A stretch of 64,000 bases of DNA from positions 110,001 to 174,000 of the forward strand of contig JAKOON010000099.1 in assembly GCA_022577435.1 (NCBI GenBank). Reading direction: 5' to 3'. Source of the stretch: Embiotoca jacksoni. Lineage: Eukaryota; Chordata; Actinopteri; Embiotocidae. The position numbers and the translations under genes were made by a program. Shown piece after piece: positions 37,501 to 49,711 of this stretch. The notes under the pieces were generated by a model. That model did no database searches and was not told the origin of the DNA. It saw only the letters and a program-made list of their open reading frames with translations. Position 1 is the stretch's first letter. Every line of letters starts with the position of its first letter.

Positions 37501-40500
37501 ACATTGATGTGGATTTCCACACGTTTTAGCTCAAATAAATGCAAAGAAGCCCGAAGAATAAAAGTGGAAAAGTAGGAAGGAGTTTGTGTTTGACAGCAGA
37601 TTGGTCCCAGAGAGGGGAAGATATAAAGTGTAACACTCAGATGTACACGTTTCCCTTCACAGCTTGTTTACGGCTTTCCTCCTGTTTATTTTCTTCTTCT
37701 TCTTCTTCTTCTTCTTCTTCTTCTTCTTCTTCTTCTTCTTCTTCTTCTCCTTCTTCCTCCCTGTTTCTCCTCATCTCCCTGCAGCTGATTCTTACATCTG
37801 CTATGCGACCTGCCCAGTCGTCCTTTTCCTCCTCCTCTTCCTCCTCCTCTCCTTCCCGTAGCCCCGCCTCTGCTCAGGTGAGCCGCCCAGCAGAACCTCA
37901 CTTTTCTTGATTTTTTTTTTTTGTCCACATGTTTCTTTTCAATCTTTTATCGCGTTGCACACGTAGCGTGACTAAATCCTAACAATTGAAATGTGGGTTT
38001 AACGACGGAGTCGGACGAGACCACATATTTGTCCTTCGCGATGTCAGATTATGTAACAAAATCCCGAAAAGTCTCGCCGTGTCTTTTGCTGCTAAGCAAC
38101 GGCAACGTGGACGCCAAGAAGGCGGTTTTCCACAGATGCATTATTTAAGTTATGAAGCAAAACTTTACGTGACTAAAATGACAAAATATGATAATATTAT
38201 TGACCTCCGCTATTTCTCGCCAGTCTGCTTAGATTAGTTTAACGTTAGTTTGCTAACTAATTCAACGTTATTTTGAATGTAGTAATTTGATATTTCAGAA
38301 AAATGCCCGCTGCATTGTATTATCACTATATTTGTGCCTTTTCACTCTTACTGTCAACAGAAATCTTATTTTAGGTTGATTTATTTGTCCATTATTTTTT
38401 TCTGGCATCAAGATGAAACTGCAAAGTAACTAAAATGATCAAATAATTTAAAGTTTGTTTAAAGATGTTTGAAGTTTAAAGATGTTTGAAGTTTAAAGAT
38501 GTTTGAAGTTTAAAGATGTTTGAAGTTTAAAGACGTTTGCCTCTGAAGGACAGTTAGAAAGGCCGTTTATCATTTATGCCCGCTGCTTCAAATGTACCTG
38601 CTGCACCTGGTAACAGTTGCTAAGCTATGATTGGACAGTCGCTGGTTGAGGGGCGGAGTTTAGCCAGCACCTTACTGGTAAAAAGATGAGCTGTTAACTG
38701 AACATCTTATCTGTGTCTCCCTTTTTTTTCATTTCCAGCTCCAGAGTCTCACCTTGAGGCCTCCTCCCCCCGGGACCCTCACCATCCCCCCCTCCCTCCG
38801 CCTCAAGGCCCCCTCCTCGGCGCCGCCTCCTCCCCTCTCTCGTCCTCACACTCCCCTCTTCCCTCCTCTCAGGCCGCGACCGCAGCCCATCACCACGGCA
38901 ACGGAGAGCCCGCCCCCGCCCGGCCGCCACCTGTCCGTCCCTCCTCCAAGTAGGTCCCCAGGGGGGTCACCTGAGCTGGATGATGCTGCATCTCAGGAAC
39001 CTTGAGTCTGATCAGGGTTTGATTTTCACCGTGAAGTAAATCAAAATACAGACGAGGAAGGGCAGCGGTGGTGGTGGTGGTGGTGTGGGAGGGGGGGGGG
39101 GGGGGGGGGTATTATCTAATATCCTGAAAATGTTCTTCATCAATTTCCTGAAGGTTTGCTGGTATTTTGCTTTAAATTTTGAAGATATTACCAAAAATAT
39201 CTAAATCATTTATTTTTGATGATCCCGGGATTCAAACTTCATTATTTTGGTCGAAACCCTTAAAACAACCTGCTGTTTAAATCCCGTTTCTCATCGTGCC
39301 GTCTCGTCCTTCGTCCACAGCGCTCTACTCTCCGGTCCGAGCCGTCCCTCTGAGACCCAGACTTCACTCTCCCAACGGCCACAGGGCGGCGCCGCCTCGA
39401 CACACCTCGACTCGCCAACCGATCGCCGCCCCGTCCGGTCGGGCCCCTCCCATCGGCAGGCCGCTGGCCGGACTCGAGAGCTGTCCGTTAACTCCGGCCA
39501 TGCTCGGCCAATCCCGGCGCGGCCCGTTGTCCGGCGCCCGCCCCTTGTCGGCCACGTCACATTTCGAGCGCTCGCCGTCCGCGGCGAGGCAGCTCCAGAT
39601 CATCGCCCTCTCTTCGGGCCGCCAGCAGCAGCCGGGCACGTACACCCACACGTCGGTGCAGCCGGCGCCGGCGGTCGTGGAGTCGCCGCCGGAGCTCTCC
39701 GGCCAATCCAAGAGGACTTTGAGCGGCGAAGACGCGCTTCCTCTTCCTCCGAACCCCTCGTTGCCCTCGCCTCCGGCCCTCCTGAGTCCCGCCTCGCCTC
39801 CGGGTCACGCCGGCCCTCAGACACAAACTCTGACCCAGAGAGGAGAGGCGAAGGAGAGGGAGGAGCAGAGGGAGAAGGGCCGAGGGGCGAGGCCGGGAAT
39901 CAGGGAGGAGGGGAGCGTCGGCAAAGACCCGAGGCCGGAGAGAGACGACCAAAGAGACCGAGCGACGGAACAGAAGCCGACGACCGAGAAGGAGATCGGT
40001 CGGAAGGAGCGGGAAGTCGAAACGGGCCGAGAGGACGAACGCATGGACGTGACGGAGGAAGGTGACCGAGAGAGGAGAGAGGGAGACGAGGAGACGAAGA
40101 AGATGGAGGACGAGGAGGACGGAGAGACTCCTATGGACCAGTCGGAGAACCCAGTGCCTGATACCGTCAAAGACTCCGGTGTGGAATCCAAACCCATCCC
40201 GGGTCTGATTTCAGCTCCTCTTCCAGTCCAAACTCCGGCCGCGGTCCAAGCACCAGCTCCGGTCCCGGTCCCGGTCCCGGTCACAGACCCAGACCCAGAC
40301 CCAGTCCCAGACCCAGTCCCAGACTCAGTCCCAGACCCAGACCCGGTCCCCGAGGTCTCCGTCCAAAACCAGAGTCTACCGGAGCCTCATGGAGACCTGC
40401 AACCCGTCAGCCAGGAGGACTTCTGCGAGAACATGTCGACCCAGTCGGACAATCAGTCAGGTACCTTCGACCACGCTGAGTTTATTTGTCGTTTGTCCCC

Positions 40501-43500
40501 TAAAGTGTTTCCACCTCCGAGCTGCAACAACCTTCGACACGTCTCAAAGCTGCATCAACTCTGACTTCATCTTTTTTTTTCCAGAGTTTCTCCGAGTGGA
40601 AACTTCTTTTAAACATTAAGGGAAGCAGCTGAATGTAGAAACATGAAATAAAACCGAGACGGCCGGCTGTCTCTCAACTGGTTTCAGTAAAACAGATTTA
40701 TGTTGGCGGTATTTGATATTCTAGTTCAACCCCGAAAAATAGATGCTGGATGGATCCGACCAATCAGGTTCTTCCACCAAACCGGTAAAAAGATGGACGT
40801 CTCTCAATTTGCATACTTGAATAATTCTTTGCATCATTTTTGGGAGTAAAAAGTGTGTTTGCATTGACCTGGATTAGAGTCCTCATAACGGTCCAAAAAA
40901 AAATCTATGCACATCTGACAAAACTTTTCAAGACGTGATCTTAAAATCAAATCAAACTTGTTTGATAATTCATCACAATTGTGTTTTTTTTATTTCACCG
41001 AAAGATCGATCAGCTGATTATGTTAATAGCTCACGTATCTGATTTCTGTGTCCCAGCGTTGTCCAGCCTCTCCTCCCAGTCCCCGCCCTCCTCACCCTTC
41101 ATCGCCCCCCCGACAGAAACCCCCCCTCCCCTCTTCCCGGCTGAGACCGCCCACCCGACCGACCTCAGCCTATCGCAGCAGGAGGCGGAGAAAGCTGACG
41201 AAACGTCCGAAGAGTCGCGGCGCGCGGCCGACGCCGAGCCGGTGCCGCCCCTCGGCCAATCGGAGGACGAGTCGGAGAACTTTGGCCAATCGGAGAGCTT
41301 GGTCCAATCGGAGAACTTCGGCCAATCGGAGAGCTTGGTCCAATCGGAGAGCTTGGTCCAATCGGAGAGCTTCGGCCAATCGCCCAGCGGGCCCTGGGAG
41401 CCGAGGGCGTGGCCTGAAGGACGGCAGGTTCTGACTCACCTGGTGGAGGGCTTTGTCATCCAGGAGGGCCTCCAGCCGTTTCCTGTAATCACGCGTTTAC
41501 TTTTCTTTTTAAACATAATATTTGTTAAGAGATTCACAGGAAGTAACTTCAACTCACCTGTTGGGTTTTGTCGCGCAGGTGAACCGCTCGTCGCTGCTGG
41601 TTCCGGAGCAGGTGACCAAACCGCAGGAGGTGAACGGGACCAACGGGACGGCGGCGCTGCCGGTGGCGGACACCATAAAACCGACCGAGCACTCCACCGA
41701 CTCGGAGGAAGAGGAGGGAGGAGACATGGACGACCCGGCGACCGGTAACAGTCTTCACGCTCGTAAACTGCATTTCAAACACGCTCCGTAAAAAAAACCA
41801 TCATGTTCCTTTAATGTTCGATTTGTTGTTGTAGAGCTGAAAGTTGAAGTTGATCGAGCAGAAGACGATTAATTTCACTTTAGAGAATCATGACATGACA
41901 TTTCCTGACATGTTAAAGACCAAACAATGAATCCAGTAAATCATAAGCAGGTTATTTGGTCATTAAAAGGGTTTTTAGTTCCTGAACACTTTTTCCCCGA
42001 TGAAACAACATTTTTTGGGGATGCAAAAAATTTCGTTTCAACTGTTGTTCTTTGGAAAAATGTTCGATTATCCATTAAAACAGTAATTAAACAGGATGCA
42101 AAGAAGAACATGCAAAGTACTTTAATATCAAAGCATGTTAAGCAGACGGTTAAAGCGTGAGAATAAAAAGTCTCGTTTAAGGAGCAAATGAGAGTTTTCT
42201 TTTGAACACATTTTTTAAGATTTCAATCAGAAGTTAAATAAGAATCGCAGTACGATGTGTTTAAAGAACTGGGAAGCTTTTATTTTGAAGGGCGCTTTCT
42301 TATTCTGGACGAGTTAAATCTGTCACCGGTAGTTTTTCTGTCGTACAGTGATTTTTAAACAGTCGTTTGGTGTACGTTGGGACGAGCAGTGAAGGCGTGG
42401 TGCAGCTCCACCTGCTGCTCAGGTGACCGTCGCCGTGTTTGTGTTTCACCTGCAGGCTCCGCCCACCGAGACCGGACGGTGCTGCACTGCCAGTTCTGTG
42501 GGAAGAGAGGCCACGCGCACAACTTCATGCGGTCCAAACGCTTCTGCTCGACTTCCTGTGCACGCGGGTGAGAACCAGCGGGGGGGGAGGGGGCAGGATG
42601 TGGTTTGTGTGTCTGTGTATCTTATGATGCAGAGATGAGCGTGAATTAAAGCAGCAGAAGGAGGAAGCGTCGTCTCACCTCTTCTCTCTTCTGTCAGGTT
42701 CAACGTTCGACTGACGAAGCGTCTTCGGGCTCTGAGCGCCGGCAGCCGGTCCGAGAGGCCTCGACCGGCTCTGAACCGGGCCGAGTCGGTGCCCGGGAAA
42801 CCTCTGCTGCTGCGGCTGGTAGGGTCCCTGAACGCACCACCGCTTTTAACCAGGAGACACGTTCAGATGTTTTGTGGAGTAAAAGTAGCAGGACAACATG
42901 AGAGAAGTCAAAGTTCAGCATTTCAGGTCCGGCTTAAAAAACAAACAACTGAAGTATTTATAAATGTACTTTTAATATAAAACACTGATTCTACAGGAAA
43001 GTGGACCTTTACTGACATATTTTTGTGTTGAGTATTCATAAATTGAAGTCAGGCTGAGATATTAATTTACTGTGAAACCTCTCCTGATCATCTGAAACTC
43101 ACAGCGACGACTTCGTTTTCTGAGACCGACGGTCCAAAACAAAGATATAAAAGAAAAGAAAAATAAAACCTCATTAAACATTAAAGTCATAATTAAAGTT
43201 GTGGTAATACAGTAATCAGATTAGAGCTGCAGTTTTTAACACCTCAATCCTTCAATCAGTCCCTCCAGGAGTTTGTTTTGCAGCTTTTCTCCAAAATTAC
43301 GATATAATTTGTGGAGTTCTTTGCTGTAAAAAGGTGGAATCACTCCCTGATGGAGAGTAATCTGGGGTGACTTCCTGTGATAATAATCCTGCTCAGATAT
43401 TTGTTTTTCTTTCTGTGCTGAACCATGACGGGGCTCAAAGTGATTAAGAAAAGGCTCCATCTGCTGTCAGAGTAAGAACTTTACATGCTTTTTAAATCCT

Positions 43501-46037
43501 GTTCATTCAACACGAAAACAAAGTTCAGTCTCTCACAGCTGGAAATGGACAAACCTCATTTAACATGTTCCTCATTCCATCATATGACCATGATTCCCAC
43601 AAACCCCGTCACTTCCTGGTTTTTTTTTATGGCGAGAGGAGAGAGGGGGCGGGGTGGGCGGAGCCTAATGATTGGAAATGAACATTTTTGAGACTTTATG
43701 TTGTAATACTTTCAGCAGAGCTTCTGTTCACGATGGTTTTTTTGTAGAATAATCGCAGGAATTTTGCAGAATTTGCAAAACTGTTTGAGTTTGCATTAAT
43801 TATTGAGATTGAAAAAGTTTTCATGATCATTTTCAACAGGTTCAGAGAAAAGTGGTTCTTTTATACTTTGTGTGTTCAGGATGTAGATTAGACTCAGCGT
43901 GAGTCGGGTTCAGGCCGAGGTTACGGGAAGTGGAACTCTGTGAGTACGCAGACTTTTACCAGCTAACACGCTGAAGTGATTCTCTGGGTCTCAACGCTCA
44001 CCTCAGACGTTTGCTTCACGAGCCCCGAGGACTCCTGGGAGGTGGAGTCGCGTTTCCTGTCGTTTCTGAGGCGTGTAGACGTCAGTGGCCGAGATGCCTG
44101 TCAATCAAAGCAAATAAATATCCTCTGATTAATCAAAATGACCATAAATACGCATTAGAAGCAAGCTGTGTATTTTGTAGGAAAACTTTGTTGTTGTTCT
44201 TTTAGAAATATTAAAAAATACAAACTAATAAGATCCAATAGAAATTGTTTTCTTTGTAAACACAGGTTTCAATATTTTATTAAAAACACTTTTCAACCAC
44301 AAATAATTTGTTTATTTTCCAAAATTTTGTTTCCTGTATTTTACCATTTCAAACTAAATCTTGATATACGTATTGGAGAAAGAATAAGATTGTGAATGAA
44401 TGACACCAGATTTGAAGTATTCGTGTTGTTTATGTATTATGATGCAGATGTTTATACTGTCAACAACACCTTTAATGTTAGAATCTGCAGCATCAGCACA
44501 TTAAAGCGTGACCTCACCTGCCTCCTGAATCTTCTCTCTCGTGACTCCTTCCAGCCTCGTGACCTCTGGAGCGCCGGTCGGCGGGAAAAGGAGGGAAAGG
44601 AGAAGGCGGTGGCGGCGCCGGAGGAACGGGAGGAGGAAGATGAGGATGACCTCGGGGGAGGCGGGGAGGAGGAAGACGACGACGGAGGAGAGGAGGATCC
44701 TGCTGTTGCCATGACGGCGAGGATGGATCGGCGGGCGGCGCGCAGAGCGAGGAGGGCGTCGGCCCCCGCCGTCACCATGTCGACGCCCACCACCACGTTC
44801 AAGCCCGCCCCCTCGCAGTGGAGCGTGGAGGAGGTCGCCGCCTTCATTCACACGCTGCCAGGTGACTGTTGGGAGTCAGCGAGGAGGTCTCGCGCCTCGC
44901 TGCAGCTGTTCAAACCGGCACACTGATTAACGACGCCGTAATCGTCAGCAGATGGAGAACGCTCGTTCCTCCGTCGCTCCTCGTTCAATTAAACGTTTCG
45001 CAAAAACGCTGAAATGAACCGCAGGGTGAGGAAACGGGAATACTTTAAAACCGGCGTGAAAACATCTGGAGGAGAAAACAAAACGCTCCGAGACTCAAAT
45101 CTCAGGTCAGATCGTTCGGTCGTTGTTCTGGTTCTCAGGCAGCTTCTCGCGTTCATCTTTCATTAACGGCAAAAAAATCAGATCAGGATGATGAATCTGG
45201 ACCTGAAGTCTCCAAAAATGTTCTTTTCTAGAATTTATCCTTCCTAAAAATGTTGACAGATTTTATTTGTAAGTGTTCAACCTTATTCAAATAGAAGGTG
45301 ATGTTTGTGAGGTTTCATCATTAATGTTCACGGCTGAACGTTCAGCACGACGCAAATAAAACCGTTCCGTAAAACAACATAAATCAAACATATTAAAACA
45401 CAGACAGAAAATTCAAATTCACTGATTTCACTCTGCAACAACCTCAGAAAGCTTCAATATGTAAAACACGAGGCTTCCAGCCGTTTCAAGATGTAAAGAA
45501 GTCTTTTACACGTCGCACATCGAAGGTTTCGGTCACAAATTCACCGACTGACGGAAAACGAATCTAAAACTCCTGCATGAAGAAAACAAACTGAGACGTG
45601 AGGTCTAATATTAAATATATTAAATATTAATATTAATATTAAAGTTGTTCCACAGACTGAAGGCGTCGCTAGAAAAGGAGACGCTCGTCTTCGGCAGTGA
45701 AACGTCGTACAAGCAAATTTTTGCCGGTTTGGAAACGGCGAGCGAAGCGATCTGCGGCCTCTCCACTAGATGTCGCTGCATCCTCCGTTAGAACAGCCGA
45801 GATCTCGATTTGTTATTGTGAATGTCGTAAACTGGAGCGACGGAGGGATGTTTTAACCGTCAGCGTGTGGTTGTTGTTCCAGGCTGCGGCGACGTGGCCG
45901 AGGCGTTCCGGCTGCAGGAGATCGACGGCCAAGCTCTGCTGCTGCTGACCGAGGACCACCTGATGACCAGCATGAACATCAAACTGGGACCCGCCCTCAA
46001 GATCTGCGCTCACATCAACGCACTAAAAAACCAATGA
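34597..46037 (+). CDS. phc3: phc3-like Polyhomeotic protein of PRC1 (frame conflict in first coding exon)
   Basis: Polyhomeotic proteins are PRC1 subunits that polymerise through a C-terminal SAM domain. Exons: 34597-35203, 37327-37479, 37785-37877, 38739-38949, 39321-40460, 41057-41484, 41579-41744, 42456-42567, 42698-42818, 44555-44861 and 45883-46037; all later junctions keep phase. Landmarks: TLLLGKG...LLRAQM then LILTS and LQSLTLR (PHC collinear blocks), LTHLVEGFVIQEGLQPFPV then NRSSLLV (homology domain), an FCS zinc finger with CQFC and CSTSC plus SKRFC (42456-42567), then the SAM domain WSVEEVAAFIHTLPGCGDVA to LGPALKICAHINALKNQ. EGLQPFPV.RSSLLV, the finger and AFIHTLPGC are closest to PHC3, as is synteny with cldn11. 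The ATG at 34597 (MDRELVRP) is one frame off from the frame that splices onward, so either an indel in the C-rich stretch near 34780-34808 or a later start (ATG at 35090) applies. The usual Gln-rich N-terminal block is not found. Confidence 0.85.
35204..37326 (+). other. phc3: phc3 intron
   Basis: A 2.1-kb AT-rich intron with no repeat or open frame I can support. Confidence 0.8.
37690..37749 (+). repeat. (TTC)n tract serving as part of a phc3 acceptor region
   Basis: About 20 TTC/CTT units ending 35 bases before the acceptor of exon 37785-37877. They provide an unusually long pyrimidine tract on the sense strand. Confidence 0.95.
38456..38543. repeat. 17-bp tandem repeat, about five copies, in a phc3 intron
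   Basis: The unit GTTTAAAGATGTTTGAA is repeated with a final ACG variant. Confidence 0.9.
39069..39110. repeat. (GGT)n followed by a long G-run in a phc3 intron
   Basis: TGGTGG repeats followed by a run of about 20 G. The tract has potential to form a G-quadruplex on the sense strand about 120-160 bases after the exon 38949 donor. Confidence 0.9.
41249..41392 (+). repeat. phc3: Coding 18-bp repeat array in phc3 exon
   Basis: About seven hexapeptides of the type F/L-G/V-QSE-S/N are encoded by units containing CCAATCGGAGA. It lies in exon 41057-41484, directly before the conserved homology domain. The frame is preserved throughout. Confidence 0.85.
42819..44554 (+). other. phc3: phc3 intron
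   Basis: A 1.7-kb intron between the zinc-finger/linker exon and the pre-SAM exon. It is AT-rich with nothing else identified. The exon it leads to (44555-44861) is strongly acidic, then basic, before the SAM domain. Confidence 0.8.
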
Positions 46038-47667
46038 GAGAGAGAAAATAAACAAACAGAAAAAAAACAAAGGTTTAATATGGACGGCAATAAAAGGGGA
46101 AATCTGTGGAGTTCAAATAGTTTGTGACAAAAAGCTGACACCAAGGATGACAGAAAAAAGTCAAAAAAAGAGATTCGAGGTCATTTGTAATTTATGAGAT
46201 TATAAATGGAGGTGTGGCCTTAGCAGGAAGCGAAGAGGTGTGCAGGAGCATGAATCTGCCAGAGTCCATTAGAAATTTCATCCGTTTTTGGGCCCTGTGA
46301 CTGTAGCAGGCGACCGTGAGGGACTTTTTTGTAACTTTGTGTATATTTTACACGCCGCAGGAGAGTGTACATTTGAAGCTATTTCATGAAGGATTTTGAA
46401 CATTTAATATATGAAATTTGTCTATTTAGTTTTTTTAGAACGTGACGTCAACGACAAATCTATCCAGTAGCTAACATAACCCGTGTGTGAAAGAAAAAAA
46501 CAATAATAATACGTAGACTTTGTAAGTGATTAATGAAAGTTTAATGTTTTATATCACTATATTCTGGACAAAAATCATGTCTGTGGATTAAAAAAGAAGA
46601 AGAAAAAAAAGAAGTCACTATCAGGGTAGAGACTGGTGTCTTTAATCGTCACATTTTTATGGTATCCTGCTTGAAATTATTTAATAAATGAATAATTAAT
46701 CAAAACAAATGATTCATGGTGATGTTTGAAGTGAAATGTTTGGAGGGTGGAGGGACACCAGCAGGGGGCCACAGTGAGGCAGGTGAGTGATGGATGAGGA
46801 GGAAGGTTTTATTTTTATTTATTTTATTTTTTTATAGTACTCTATTAATCCCCGAGGGTAAATGTCTTCACTACAGCAGGGGGGCTCTCAGGGGGGGCTC
46901 TCAGGGGGGAGGTGCTGCAACAGGCTGCCACTAGCGCGGCGCCAGGTAACCTGACCTGAGGTGCATGTTTTTGGATGATGGGAGGAAGCCGGAGAACCCG
47001 GAGAGAACCCACGCAAGCACAGGGAGAACATGCAAACTCCGCACAGAAAGGCCCAGGACCGGATTCAAACCCGGAACCTTTTTGCTGTGAGGTGACAGTG
47101 CTAACCACTGCACCACCGTGCCGCCCAAAATATAAACCAAACTGATTTGAATTCATGTCTCAGAGCTGCTTCCTGTTAAAAAAAAAGTGCAGGTCAGTGA
47201 ACCTGCAGCTCTTCTGCTGGATTCAGGCTTTTTGTTTTCCTGACTTGAGGCTGTCTCATCTCTCCAGATCTGTTTTAGGTTATCAGGTCTCACATCAGCT
47301 CTGATTGGCTTTGAACCGAGGGGTTTGTTTTTCACCACACCCTGTAGTAAATCTTATTGCAGGCATTTCTGTGTGGATCAGCCCGGGGAGCACTAACGGG
47401 ACAGAGCAGGGGTTCATCTTCAATTTTTACTTTTAAAAAGGATTTTAAAAAGACTTTTATCTGCTCCAAAATATCAAGAATTCACAGATATTTGTTAACG
47501 TCTTTGTTTTAAAACTTTTTCCAGACTTATTAATAAAGTTATTTTTTCGCACAGTAAGTTTTTTAAATTCCTGCAGGAAGACAAAGAAAGAATCCCAAAC
47601 CTCCCCGAGGTCAAAACACGGATTGATTTTCTCTCTTGGAGCGCGTAACAACGCACGGCGGCTCGCC
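46038..47667. other. phc3 3' UTR and cldn11 upstream region
   Basis: An AATAAA signal lies about 10 bases after the phc3 stop (46047), with others further on. Repeat family R2 copy 2 occupies 46838-47126. The last 250 bases are the presumed cldn11 promoter and 5' UTR; no clear TATA box was identified. Confidence 0.6.
46838..47126. mobile_element. Interspersed repeat family R2, copy 2 (longer)
   Basis: Its first 140 bases match 6611-6749, including the duplicated GGGGGCTCTCAGG motif. It continues with CGGAGAACCCGGAGAGAACC, GGAGAACATGCAAACTCC and GCTAACCACTGCACCACCGT. That tail is very common in fish genomes and typical of an old, abundant interspersed repeat. Confidence 0.8.
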
Positions 47668-48578
47668 ATGGCGCACATGTGCAGGCAGATCACCGGGAGC
47701 GCGGCGAGCTGCGTGGGTTGGGTCGGGGTCATCGTGGCCACCGCCACCAACGACTGGGTCCGGACCTGCGACTACACGGTGGCTACCTGCGTGCGCATGG
47801 ACGAGCTGGGCTCGCGGGGCCTCTGGGCGGAGTGCGTCATCTCCCCGGCGCTGTACCACTGCGTGGGTCTCAACCAGATCCTCACCCTGCCCGGTGAGAG
47901 AGGAGGACAGATGGATGGCTGGGGAAACATCATTTCATTTCAGTTATTAATCATGAATATTAACCAACCGACGGACAATGTGTGTGAGAGAGAAACAGGA
48001 GTGGTTGGAGCTGAAGGATGCGCTGATCATTCAATTCATTGCTTGGCTAAATTGTTCATTTTGTTAAAAACAAGTGTTGCACGAGTTTCCTTAGTTAATA
48101 TTTTGGACACAGACGTTTCTAACTTGTTTTAATCAACTTTGAGCTTTTATTTTCTGATTTTGCACCTTCTTTCATTCCACAATATGTGCAAGTGTGTTTT
48201 TATGAACAAAAACAGTTTAAAACTTATTTTAAATTGTATAATAGCTTTTTATGAGGTATTTTCTGAAAAAGGAAATTCCTGTCTTGTCTTTGGTGCCAAC
48301 GCATGTGCACACATTCCTACCTCCGAGCCCTGCCAGAGGTGAGCTGTGTTGAATTAAACCAAGCAGATGCTCTCTTTCTCTCTCAGCCTACGTCCAGACG
48401 TCTCGTGCTCTGATGATCTGCGCATGTCTGCTGGGTCTCCCCGCCATGCTGCTGGTCCTCATGTCCATGCCCTGCGTCCGGATGCAGAACGACACCTCGG
48501 CCATCAAGCAGCGTCGCGCCCGCGTGGGAGGCGTCCTCTTCCTCATCATGGGTGTGCAGGCCTCCTAACACACACACA

Positions 48579-48612
<34 letters not shown>

Positions 48613-49711
48613 GTTAAGTTTGGTTTCAAAGGACAGTAGTTTGGTTTTAATGACAGTAGTTTGGTTTTAAAGGACAGTAGTTTGGTTTTAATGACAGTAG
48701 TTTGGTTTTAGAGGACAGTAGTTTGGTTTTAATGGACAGTAGTTTGGTTTTAAAGGACAGTAGTGTGGTTTTAGAGGACAGTAGTTTGGTTTTAATGACA
48801 GTAGTTTGGTTTTAAAGGACAGTAGTTTGGTTTTAATGACAGTAGTTTGGTTTTAGAGGACAGTAGTTTGGTTTTAATGGACAGTAGTTTGGTTTTAAAG
48901 GACAGTAGTGTGGTTTTAGAGGACAGTAGTTTGGTTTTAATGGACAGTAGTTTGGTTTTAAAGGACAGTAGTGTGGTTTTAGAGGACAGTAGTGTGGTTT
49001 CAAAGGACAGTAGTTTGGTTTTAGAGGACAGTAGTGTGGTTTTAGAGGACAGTAGTTTGGTTTTAGAGGACAGTAGTTTGGTTTTAGAGGACAGTAGTGT
49101 GGTTTTAGAGGACAGTAGTTTGGTTTTAATGGACAGTAGTTTGGTTTTAGAGGACAGTAGTTTGGTTTTAGAGGACAGTAGTTTGGTTTTAGAGGACAGT
49201 AGTGTGGTTTTAGAGGACAGTAGTTTCAGGCTTTGCAGCTCTCGTGTCTTTCCGGCTGTTGCGGGAGGGAGGAGGGATGGAAGCTCGGGCTCATCCTGAC
49301 CAAGTTCATGTCCTTCCTGTGGGATGAGACAGGTACTTCCTGTCCACAGCCTCACGGACAGACAGCCAGACAAACACGAGGATGAACTGAAGCCCGAATG
49401 TGTTTCACCTTTAAAGCTACTGACCCTCAGCTGTCCGTCCGTCTCTTCCAGCCGTGGGGGGCATCGTGTCGACCCTCTGGTTCCCCATCGGCGCTCACCA
49501 AGACGAGGGTCTGATGTCGTTCGGCTTCTCCCTGTACGCCGGCTGGGTCGGATCCGGTCTCTGTCTCGTGGGCGGCTTCGTGATCTTGTGTTGCCAGGGC
49601 AACGACCCGGGCACCCCGAACAGGGAGAACAGCTTCTACTACTCCAGACAGGGGGTCACGGCCACGCCGCTGGACCCCCCCGCCAACCACGCCAAGAGCG
49701 CACGCGTGTGA
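47668..49711 (+). CDS. cldn11: cldn11, claudin-11 tight-junction protein
   Basis: Claudin-11 is a four-pass tight-junction protein of myelin, Sertoli-cell and inner-ear barriers in vertebrates. Exons 47668-47893, 48387-48551 and 49452-49711 join in phase to 216 codons (human 207). TM1 is followed by the first extracellular loop with NDWVRTC, GLWAEC and LYHC, giving the claudin W-GLW-C-C signature. TM2 (ALMICACLLGLPAMLLVLMS) is followed by TM3 in the third exon boundary region, then TM4 (VGSGLCLVGGFVILCC). The tail NHAKSARV ends in Val, consistent with PDZ binding, and the AKSA.V ending is specific to claudin-11. The extra length is in the C-terminal tail. The start is the first ATG with a Kozak-like CGCCATGG. 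It is convergent with slc7a14. Confidence 0.96.
48569..48612. repeat. (CA)n microsatellite
   Basis: An interrupted CA tract at the start of cldn11 intron 2. Confidence 0.96.
48617..49228. repeat. 21-bp minisatellite, about 29 copies, in cldn11 intron 2
   Basis: The unit TTTGGTTTTARAGGACAGTA plus G (21 bp; some units are 20 bp or start TGTGG) fills 610 of the 900 intron bases. Variants (AATG, AAAGG, AGAGG, TGTGG) recur in ordered blocks, indicating expansion by multi-unit duplication. Confidence 0.95.

Noticed and set aside
48617..49228. Possible CRISPR-like array (and likewise 19779-20250)
   Set aside because: The repeats are head-to-tail without unique spacers, and the organism is a vertebrate; these are minisatellites.
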